A stretch of 64,000 bases of DNA from NCBI GenBank assembly GCA_017311315.1, contig CM029664.1:46902510-46966509 (forward strand), given 5' to 3'. The position numbers were made by a program, and so were the translations under genes. Shown here one piece after another: positions 10,691 through 20,668 of the stretch. Source of the stretch: Dendrocalamus latiflorus (lineage: Eukaryota; Streptophyta; Magnoliopsida; Poales; Poaceae). The notes under the pieces are model-generated. The model saw nothing but the letters and a program-made list of their open reading frames with translations, did not search any database and was not told the DNA's origin. Each line of letters starts with the position of its first letter. Position 1 is the first letter of the stretch.

Positions 10691-12413
10691 ACTCGGTTGT
10701 CATTGGCTTTGAGTGCTATAATTATTGTAACTTTCGAGTACTCGTGTTGGGCCAATAGTCTAACCGGCCTATACTTGGCGGTTAGACCAGTTTTTTTAGA
10801 TTGGTCTCAGGTTGAGTTTTGAAAATCATAGGAATCAAGGTTATGGATGATTTGGTTCATATTTATGGATGGACAAGGGCGTATTGTGCGTGTGTGGACT
10901 AATATTGGTTAAGTTGGAGAGAACTTGTGCCAAGAAAACATTCTTCGGTAATTCCATATACAGGGTGGGCGTGGAGACGATCATGGTCGATGAGAAGGAG
11001 GACCAGGATTAGGGTAGGGAAATCCAAGGTTCAGGCGGTCGAGGATATCACGAGGTGGTTGGGCTCACGTTAGAGCACGTGGATATCAAAGGTGAATGAT
11101 GCGTGGAAAAGTTACGGGAGGTGTGGTCCTGAAGGTTTCGATACATGATAAGTTGAAATGAGTTATGGAAGGTGTCAATAACTGGAAAGTTTAGATATTT
11201 TAAAAATCCGTGTTTAAAAGGGTTTCAGATCCCTTGATTTTCAAAATCGAATAGAATTTCGTGTTCCGTATTGATGAAAACACGGTTTGGGGCTTTAGTA
11301 TATAAAAGCAGGGAGAGGTTAGGTGTTACGGTGTGGCTTTTTGGAGAAAACTTTGGAAAATTTTATGCTAGGGTTTGAAGGATATCGTGAGGGCACTTTG
11401 TAACCACTAAACATCATCATCTAGCAATGCAAATCAACTTTTGATTTTATCTATAGAGGAATCTTGCATCTATTCTTAGTTTGCTGCTTCGTTTTGTGGA
11501 ATTGATTGTTTTCGTGATCCATACGATTTTGAATCGATTCCTTTTGAGGAATAGTTTGTAAATAGGCCTAGGAACAGATCTACAATGTTTCGTTAAAATT
11601 CTCGAAGTCGTTTGAAAGCTATTGCAATTTTTGGGTTTGACCTAGTTTTTTATTATCTCGTGTTGCGATCTGAATTTCTCCTTATCTAGTTGATGATTTT
11701 TGTAATTTCTTGTTGCAATAGATTATGTATATTCTTAGCATCACGGGTGTCGAATTTGAAATCAATTGGAGTTGATTTGTAGAAGTTAGATCGATTTTTG
11801 TTCGTATCGATTTTAAGTTTTTAGGTGGCGAATAGTATCAGGAGGTCAGACCGCCAACTCCATAGCGATCAGACCGCCTATTACCAGTTAGACCTCTTGC
11901 CCCATTGCGGTCAGACTGGCCAGAAGCTTTTGGTTTCGTTTTTGTTGTATTTTGTTTATGGTTTGCTTTTCGGTTCCAGCAGATATAATATATTGTTTAG
12001 GTTGTTTTTTCTGATTTAAGTTTTGGTTTCAAGTAGATATAATCTATTATTTAAATTGTTTTTCTGGTTCCTCTCTAATTACGTTATTCAATCCTACAAC
12101 AAATAAAAGAAAAGACTGAGAGTGAGAACTACGAACCTATTTTTTCGACTTCACTGAGAACCACCATGTTGGAGTTTTTAGCTTTCGTTCACGCCTTATA
12201 ACCAATAAACACTGTATGACCGTACATTACTGATGCAGCAGATTAGACTTATAAAATTTTGTGTTCATAAAACTCCATCCTCTTATGATAGACTGGTAGT
12301 TGGCAAGTGGCAACAATTACCCGAGCAGTACCTCACCTCACCTTGACTCGTATATCCATGAAGATGGAGCAGATCACTCCCTACCGACTAGTGACTAGTT
12401 TTACTGGTAGACT
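10691..12413. other. Probable retrotransposon LTR-like debris
   Basis: Features suggest an old LTR or promoter region: a tatataaaag TATA-like motif at about 11300, several ggtcagaccg-type motifs at 11840-11920 and 10750-10790, and a long AT-rich leader. I found no paired LTR, primer-binding site or TSD, so the class is uncertain. Confidence 0.3.
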
Positions 12414-12543
12414 ACTGCTCTTTCTTGTGCTCGACAAAGTGGTACCAAAACGCTGCAAAAAAGCAAAAGGCAAGTTTTACTAGTACTGCTCTTTCTTGTG
12501 CTCGACAAAGTGGTACCAAAACGCTGCAAAAAAGCAAAAGGCA
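12414..12543. repeat. 71-bp tandem duplication
   Basis: The block actgctctttcttgtgctcg followed by acaaagtggtaccaaaacgc and more occurs at 12414-12472 and again at 12485-12543 with no visible difference, so the duplication is recent. A related phrase (ctttcttgtgctcgattaag) appears near 9811. Confidence 0.9.
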
Positions 12544-12785
12544 GGTGGCCTCTGGAGTGAAGTACTGGCTGAGTTACTTTGCGCTTGTGATTTATTATTT
12601 ATAATTTAAGCTACAGAAACTAATTTTTAAATAATATATTTTTAAGACAAGTTAATAAAAAGTTTATAGTAAAAAGTATAAAAAGTTCAACTATACTAAT
12701 CAAAATCACATACAGCTATTTTTCTCTACGTCTCGCAAATAGTTAGAATTCAAAAATTTAAACCATAAGTCACAACCCAAAAGAG

Positions 12786-14085
12786 CAGGGGCAGAAACAG
12801 AATGAAAATGATCAGGGTTCACCACTTCCCTATACATATAATAATATATATAATTTTTAAGCAATATTATGCTTAATAGTAATATGTCTGGTATTTTTTA
12901 GCATCAATACTTTAACATAACCGATGACAGTGTCTGATGATAAAGAAGTAGTGATCAAATACTTATCAACATGAAGAAGCATGTTAATAATATTAGTTAG
13001 TTACAAAACTGAAGGAACCGATGGTGAAATCACAGACAAAAGTTGGTCCATATTGGTAAAATATATCATCTGACCTCAATGACATGTTAAAAGAAAATAA
13101 AATTACTTAAAGTTTTCAAATAAAAATAGTAGAACGATCAAATGTAAGTTAATGTAATACTTTTTAGTATTTATGTTCTTTTAAGTTTATAAAGCGATGA
13201 AACCACAACATAATTGGTAATTTTCGCCAGTTATTGTTTCTTCATATAGCAAATAAGTATATCATTCATAAAATCATCATCAATTAATTAAAAAATCAAT
13301 TAGATATTTATATGTTCAACAATTTAATAACAATATAATTGTCCAGTGGTTTACTTACTTAACATTATGGTCAAATACTACAATTTTACCTTCAATTTAC
13401 AACGAGGTAGAACAGTATTCCAAAAATCAAAATTAAAACCTTAAGTCTTAGCTTTACAATTCGACAAAAAATAATCAACAATCATCACATTGAAATTTTA
13501 ACTCACAAATTTAGCCTCTACTCTGAAATCAAATTGAAAGAATTAAGAGAAATTTACAGCAGAGTACATACTAATCGGGTGGAACTAAACTTCCTTTGAC
13601 TGGTGAGGGCGTGAAGTAACAGGGACTAGGCGACGCCTTGGCGAGACGACAGCTGAGTTCGATCAGTGTGTCGATTTCTCTCGTTCTCCAACCACTGATC
13701 GCTGCCTAGCTGGGTGCAGCTGTGTGACGGACGTGGTACATCTCCTGATCGACCATACGAGACGAGCAGATATCGATGATTGCTGCAAGGTGACACGCTT
13801 CAGGATCAATCAAATGGACGTCGTGGACTGTTGCAGTCCTCTCTCTTAGGCTAGCTTGGTTTGCTGTAGTTTCTGATGGGTTGAGAGAAGCGAAGATTTC
13901 TTATGGACTGCTGCTAGTTACTGAGAATTTGGATTGTTAGTGTTTTTTTCGTTAAGCTTCAAAGAAAAAATCAGGTGCATTGAGTTTGGACTAAAAATTC
14001 ACATGTAAACTAAAAGTCTTGATTACTGCTAAAATTTTTTTAGACCTGGTATGACACCAGGTACGCTGCTTTAGTTCCGCCCGTG
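12786..14085. mobile_element. Non-autonomous hAT-like element, 1.3 kb
   Basis: The termini CAGGGGCAGAAAC and (reverse-complemented) CACGGGCGGAAC form a short imperfect inverted repeat. The flanks CAAAAGAG (12778-12785) and CAAAAGAA (14086-14093) form an 8-bp TSD with one mismatch. The interior is AT-rich and noncoding. Length, termini and TSD fit a deletion-derived or decayed hAT element. It ends about 400 bp upstream of the DUF642 start codon. Confidence 0.65.
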
Positions 14086-14387
14086 CAAAAGAATCCACAC
14101 ATTGACCATCGCCACAATTCTTACCCAGTGGTCACTGTTCCCTTCGGATCCCCAGGCCTAGGAATATATAGAATAATGGGGTGCCCAGCAAAGTGCCAAA
14201 GAAAAGGGAATCGCCATCAGGCAAAGTCCCATAAAAAGCAGGGCGTGGGTGAGCAGAGGCAGAGTTGCTTCCAACCCAGCAGTGAGGACTCACTCGGCTG
14301 CACCACCCAGTACAGTGGCCTCTTGCCTCCTAACTCTCCCCACTCACCTCAGTACCTCACTCGCACCTCCCATACTCCCGACTGTTC

Positions 14388-14390
<3 letters not shown>

Positions 14391-14425
<35 letters not shown>

Positions 14426-14443
14426 GAGGAGGAGGAGGAGGAG
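14391..14443. repeat. (AG)n(GGA)n microsatellite in DUF642 5' leader
   Basis: About 15 AG units run into about 7 GGA units, ending 50 bases before the DUF642 ATG. This is a common position for polymorphic GA repeats in grass 5' UTRs. Confidence 0.9.
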
Positions 14444-14493
14444 GGCGAAGAACCAGAGAGGGGAAGCTGGGAGTTTGAGGGGACTAGGAGGAG

Positions 14494-17400
14494 ATGGGGC
14501 AAGATTTGGTGAGGAGCTGCTCCTGCTGCTGTAGGCTCGCATTTCTGGGGCTGTGCCTGGTCCTGCTTCTTCTAGCGCCCTCCCATCTGGCCTCAGCCGC
14601 TGCAGTGGAGGATGGTATGCTGCTGTATCTTTCACCCCTTTCTGTTCTTCCCTTTCTTGATCACTAGTGTGGCTCTTGCTGCATGTCTTGTTGTCTGCGA
14701 CCTAATCTTGTGCATCTTTGTGCAATGTTTGGTTGGATTTAGGTGTTTTTCCTCTGTTTCGACATCAGATCCCACCAATAGAGAAAATATGTGATAGCAA
14801 TGGGGAAATTTCAAGGAGGGCATTGAAAAATAGTATAGTATTTAAAGTGATGTAGGGCTATAAGATAACTTTGCGCATCCGGAATCAAATAGATGTTTAC
14901 ACTCGTGAGGAAGGAGTGGATGGATATGCACAAAGTAAAGTGAAGCCGTTTCTCCTTTTTAGAGCATAGTTCAGTATACTCCAATGCTGCAAAGTAAAGA
15001 TCAGGATCAACAAGATAGCTTCACATACAGTGTGCATGCACATACAAATCCTTCAGAGAAACGTGAAACGCTTAGCTGTAAAGATTTGGCCATGTCCTTC
15101 TGTTACTTCTGTATCACCTCTCAACAACCAAAAACTGACCTGTCCCTGTCTTGTGCCAAAACTTTCCTTCCCCTGTTGTTATACTACCACATGAGCTTGT
15201 TCTTGTGATATAGCTTATGTCTAGTCTAGCCGCTTCTTAAGGCACACGCTTAATTGGACACAAGTTTGCAACATTGCTTGATACACATCCTGCTTCCTTG
15301 GTGTTCTCCTGCTGTTTAGTTTAGTGTGTCTCTGCCTGTACGTTTCTGAAGAAACATGGGGCTATAACATGAGATATTATGATGTATCATTTTTGTGTTT
15401 GAAAATGACTAGTAACCCCCAAGTGAGCTGTCCTATCTTGTTATCTTGTTGGGGTGCAAAACACTGCTAAAATCACTTGCAAGATTAAGAAATTTTACAG
15501 ACTTTGGCCTTGGGGAAAAACCATGATCTTATAACTGAAACGCTTCCCTACCTTGTTTGAAGATTTTGTGAGTTATGAGCTTATTGCAAGGACGAAGTCA
15601 CGACAAGTCAAAAGGAAATCATGCGTAGTACTTAGTAAACTCGGATCCAGACGGAACAGCACAGCAGATACCATTGTCCTGCAAAGTGTTCAATGAATCG
15701 TCTTGTAAGGGTCAAATGGCTTATTTAAAGGATGGCCGTGAGGAGTGAGGACCGTCCATCCATTCCTATCTTTTTTTCCGTACCTTCACCTCCCTAAATT
15801 TACGCCACGGGTCCTGGTGTTTTGCTTTGGACCTTTTCATGGGGCTCCATGGTAGTAGATGGTGTGATGGGTTGGTGGATGTTTCACTTTCACCACATAG
15901 GATGTTGTGCGTAGTCACATGGCTGTGTTTGTGAGAGCAATGAAGCATAATTAAGTGGCCTAGTAGTAGTGCCCCAATGAACTGCATTGGATGTACAAAA
16001 GAAAAACTTAAAGACATGTTTCTTTCCTACTAGTGGTCTAGTACTGTTTAGTGGTTTAGCACTGTTAAATACTGGCTTAAAAAAAGATGCTATTGTGGTC
16101 TGCGGGCTAGGTTTTTAGCTGATGCCCCCCCCCCCCGGGTATAATTGTATCTTTTTCATCCTTTGTTGTTAAGGTGGAGGATTAAATCAAGTTTGGAAAT
16201 GAACCTTGTCAAACTCTACTGTGATTGTTCATTGCACCTTGTTACACATATATGCGTATATGCTAGGAAGGGTCCAAGTAAAAACGCCCTAGATATGATG
16301 TGGATTGGGCTTCCTCACTGTCTCGCACTTGTCTGGAGGTGGAGGTGTACATTCTTTCAGTATCTATATCATAGAGAGTCCAGCACATAGTGTACTAGAC
16401 TAAACAGGGGATCAAATTTATTATGGTCCATCCTATACTACAAAATGCAAAAGCTATACAACTTATGATAGATATATTTTTTTATCACCCCCACTAGTAT
16501 GGTGGTTCGATTGCAAAGCAGTAGATGTATATCACGTACACATGTCACATTGATTATTTATTAAGTAGAGTTTTTAAGCCAATATATTTGCTGTCTTGAG
16601 TTGCAGCAGCATTACATTTGAAGTGAGATCTGGTACTGAATTGACATTGGCACTTAGATGAGCAAGTGATCTTTTTGTACAACAGGCCTGCTCAGCAATG
16701 GTGATTTTGAGACAGCACCAACTGGTGGCTTTGTCAAGTCTGCTTCTGTTGCTGAGGGTGCGTCGTCGATCCCAGGTTGGACGATAAACGGCACAGTTGA
16801 GCTCATTTCAGCAGGCCAGCACCAGGGTGGCATGATCCTTATTGTTCCGCAGGGTATCCTACAGAGCTTTTCTCTCTGAATAATCAAGTTGCACCCTAAT
16901 TGATTTGGCATGTGGTTTTGTTTAAACATTTGGGTTTCATGGCAGGGGATCATGCTATACGGCTAGGGAATGATGCAGGTATCGGGCAGGTGGTGCAGGT
17001 CGGGAAAGGCTCAGAGTATGCTATCACATTCAGTGCTGCCCGGACATGTGCGCAGCTGGAGTCTCTGAATGTGTCCGTGCTCGGTGGTGCATCGCAGACG
17101 GTGGACTTGCAGACATTGTACAACATAGAAGGCTGGGATGCATATGCATTGGCTTTTCAAGCAACGGACGAGCAGGCAAACATTCAATTCAGGAACCCTG
17201 GCATGGAGGATGATCCAACTTGTGGGCCTATCCTTGACAACGTTGCCATCAAGAAGCTCTTCACTCCAGACAAACCCAAGGGTATAAGATTGTACTGCCT
17301 ATCTCTAGATTTTTTCTTTGCAAGAATATTTGTAGACTTATTAGTAGTTATTACTTGGTACGACACTGAAATTTCAGTCTGTGATGTCCATATTTTTGGT

Positions 17401-18114
17401 ATAATGCGTATATCATTTTAGTATGTCTTTCTAGAATTAGCATTTCAGTAAGTCTTAAAGGGTTAGAGATGCTCTAGCTCATTTCTCAAGTATATATTTG
17501 GTATTGCCTTGTTTTCAACAGATAATGTGGTGATCAATGGAGATTTTGAGGAGGGCCCGTGGATGTTTGCAAACACCAGCTTCGGAGTGCTGCTCCCAAC
17601 CAACCTTGACGAGCAGACATCTGCCTTGCCTGGCTGGATGATTGAGTCGAACCGCGCTGTCCGCTATGTCGACTCTGACCAATACACTGTTCCCCAGGGA
17701 AAGCGCGCCATTGAGCTTCTCTCAGGCAAGGAGGGCATCATCTCACAGATGGTTGAGACAACTCCTCAGAAAGCTTACAGCCTGACATTCACCCTGGGGT
17801 CAGCAGGGGACTCATGTCAGCCACCGATGGCCATCATGGCATTTGCAGGTGACCAAGCGCAAAACTTCCACTACTCGCCCATGGGCAATTCCACGAGCCA
17901 GGTTGCGAACGTGACGTTCACAGCACGTGCTGAGCGCACACGTGTGGCGTTCTACAGCGTGTACTACAACACGAGAAGTGACGACCACAGCTCACTCTGT
18001 GGGCCGGTGATCGATGATGTGCGCGTCTGGGGCTTGAATGGGGCTGTTGGGTTGAAGACGAGTATTAGGATGCTTCTTTGCATTGTCAGTATCTTTGGCC
18101 TGGTGCTGTTCTGA
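14494..18114 (+). CDS. DUF642 cell-wall protein, GPI-anchor type
   Basis: The four exons join with GT-AG junctions and consistent phase: 14494-14614, 16686-16853, 16946-17281 and 17522-18114, giving 405 residues. The N-terminus is a signal peptide with a Leu-rich core (LGLCLVLLLLAPSHLASA). Two tandem galactose-binding-like DUF642 repeats follow. The first begins LLSNGDFE and holds IPGW and the VPQGDHAIRLG motif. The second begins VVINGDFEEGPW and holds LPGW and VPQGKRAIELL. Each ends in a CGP-(I/V)-(L/I)-D block. The C-terminal 25 or so residues are hydrophobic (CIVSIFGLVLF end), as in GPI-anchored members of this family. DUF642 proteins are secreted, bind cell-wall polysaccharide and influence pectin methylesterase activity; that role is known for the family, not shown here. 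Intron 1 is long (2.07 kb) and the 5' leader carries a GA/GGA microsatellite. Nothing suggests inactivation. Confidence 0.93.
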
Positions 18115-19602
18115 ATTTCTTAGTGGGTGTGGTTTAAGGATATATATAACCTCTTCTGTAACTATGAGGAGGCCACTAGTTTTGGTAGTAAGCTTGAAGT
18201 TTCTATGAGGTTTAGCAATGTGAGCTTAGGCTAAAGCTACCAGAATATATGTATGGTTGTTTTTGTTACTTCTGTGATTCAGAGAGTAACATGCCATTAT
18301 GGGATTGCGTGGTTAGTGTGCCAAGAGCTTGTAATTTGGGATGTCAGAATTGTTGCTCAAAGTTCATCTCTTCAATATATTAGAAATTTCAGGAGTTAAT
18401 ATGCTTTTCTTTGGCTTCTTGTCTGAATGTTATTTACGTGTCGAATGGCTTGAGAAAACGCAACCAGGCATGACACACAAGCACAGAGCCAGAGTTTTAC
18501 AACGAAGAGAGCTAGTTCCAATTTTGTAGTCTAAAAATTTGTAGCGACCAACCAAATTTACTACATATCATTATGGACGTTTTTTTTGTATTTTTCTTCC
18601 CAGGAATTTTTGTGTTTCTGCAGTCAGTTTGTCACAGGTGTACTAGCTAGTCATCATACTTGAATAGATCTACATGGCATCAATGTCATAAACGTTAACC
18701 AGAACAAATTGCGCACTACCATTTGACATTGGTAGTGTCACCACTCACCACAAGTTATCTAGCGTTGCTTGTCAGTCGTCACTAGAAACCTCTGCACAAC
18801 AAACTTTACAGAGCTGATATACTTGCTAGTCGAGATACAAGAGAGCAATCATCATTAGAACTTGCAGTCATCTGTATAAAGTAGATAGCAAAGCAATGGC
18901 CCAGATACATTCAATGCCGTGAACCTCACAAGTCGCCTCCTCTCATGTCTCCTCCAACACAACTTCCATGAGACAAGCAATTTGTTTAGATTCATCGTTG
19001 TCAAACATGACAGCATCGTTATTCTTCTCAAAATTGGAACCTGAGTTCTCTTCCACCGCGCGGTGGCCGGCAATGCCATTGCGATTGCTGTAGAGTGTTT
19101 TGTTCATATACTTCCCAATTTGGGCTCCTTCAAAAAACAATTAGTTGTGGCGAAGGTGCCGAGAAACATGCATGCTCTTATGCTCCGCTCTAAGCGGGTT
19201 TATTTTCTTTTTTTTTGTCTTTTAGTTTATTTAAATCAGAAGTTACTTGAAATGTGTCAGTTTTTAACTTTAACTTATTTTAGCTTTTTTGACTTTTCTT
19301 TTTTCTCTTATTTTTTCGTATTATCCGTGACGATATAACGATTTTTAAATATTTTAATTAAATAATTCAAAAAAATTAATAGTTACTATAATGTAATTTT
19401 AGTTAAAAATCAATAGTTAAAATCATAAATCACAAGTTCTTCAGAGTGAGCCCTTGTCTTGCTGGTACTACTTTGCCGCCGGAGAATAAACTACTCGTCA
19501 AGATAATACGGCTAGGCCCACTGGCTGCTGAACCAGGACTGAGGGGTTGCTTTAAGATTGTGAAACTACCACGTGAGCTATTGAGAGATGAGGTCTTGAC
19601 AA
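18115..19602. other. DUF642 3' UTR then noncoding sequence
   Basis: The first few hundred bases are likely 3' UTR of the DUF642 gene. At 19200-19440 lies an AT-rich block resembling, in inverse orientation, sequence near 46440-46640, so it is probably a decayed dispersed repeat. No other gene was recognised. Confidence 0.5.
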
Positions 19603-19610
19603 TGCAGAAA

Positions 19611-19746
19611 GGAATTTTTTGTACGGATAATCTATTTTTTATTCGAAATTACATAAATATACCCGCGGGAAATTTTTTTGCAAAAATAGGCTCCAGTCGC
19701 CTAATGGTTGGGCGACTGGAGACTTTCGCCCAACCAGACCGCGACA
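19611..19746. repeat. Left terminal inverted repeat of the PMD element
   Basis: This matches the reverse complement of 23810-23944 with only a handful of differences, including a T-run length change and a CCTAATGG/CTTAATGG-type substitution. It contains the cgcggg block and a ggttgggcgactggag motif. Confidence 0.92.
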
Positions 19747-19872
19747 GCTGGAGAGTCTACGAACGGTTGAGCGATTAATTGCAATCGCCCAACCGTTGGG
19801 CGCCTTCAATGTAGTCGCCGAACCGTTCGGCGACTGTGATTCAGTCGCCCAACGGTTGGGCGACTGAAGGTG
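19680..19872. repeat. Palindromic GTCGCC motif array, left subterminal
   Basis: Successive palindromes of the form cgcccaaccgttgggcg, gtcgccgaaccgttcggcga and gtcgcccaacggttgggcga are separated by short spacers. Subterminal repeats are where transposases often bind; that role is inferred here. Confidence 0.8.
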
Positions 19873-20029
19873 GATATAAGGCGACGACGCAGCGCCGGAC
19901 TGTTCTTCCGTTCGGCCAGCGCAGAGAAGAGAGGGGAAAGAGGGAGAGGGAGAGGAGAAGAGAAGGGGGAGAAGAGAAGGGGGAGGAGAAGGAGTGCGCG
20001 TTTTTCAGGTAAGTTTTTGTGTTATATTT

Positions 20030-20420
20030 TTTGTTAGTGTAGAAAAAATAGTTTAGAAAATATAGTCTAGAAAATTAGTTTAGAAAATATAGTCTAGAAA
20101 ATTAGTTTAGAAAATATAGTCTAGAAAATTAGTTTACAAAATGTAGTATAGAAAATTAGTTTAGAAATATAGTTTAGAAAATTAGTTTAGAAAATGTAGT
20201 CTAGAAAATTAGTTTAGAAATATAGTCTAGAAAATTAGTTTACAAAATGTAGTATAGAAAATTAGTTTAGAAATATAGTTTAGAAAATTAGTTTAGAAAA
20301 TGTAGTGTAGAAAATTAGTTTAGAAATATAGTTTAGAAAATGTAGTTTAGAAATTTAGTTTACAAATTTAATTTTCAAATTTTGTTTAGTAAATATAGTT
20401 TAGAAATTTAGTTTACAAAA
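20030..20420. repeat. 27-bp AT-rich tandem array upstream of PMD gene
   Basis: Many imperfect copies of agtttagaaaatatagtcta plus gaaaatt, with alternating atagtc/gtagta variants. It lies within the element between the left palindromes and the PMD start codon, in the position of a leader or intron. Confidence 0.88.
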
Positions 20421-20668
20421 TGTGTAAACTAAATTTTGTATACCATTTATAATGCATTATTGTACAAAAAATAGTATTTAAATGTACATGTACAAAATTT
20501 AATTTTGCAATTATTGTACAAATTTAGATGTAGAAAATTTAGTGTTGAAATTTACATGTAGAAAATGTAATGTTGAAATTATTGTACAAATTTAGATATA
20601 GAAAATGTAGGGTTGAAATTTAGATGTAGAACATTGAATGTTGAAATTATTGTACAAATTTTCCAGGT

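Noticed and set aside
14083..14478. 131-codon frame upstream of DUF642
   Set aside because: It overlaps the end of the hAT-like element and the 5' leader microsatellite. The real start is the in-frame signal-peptide ATG at 14494.
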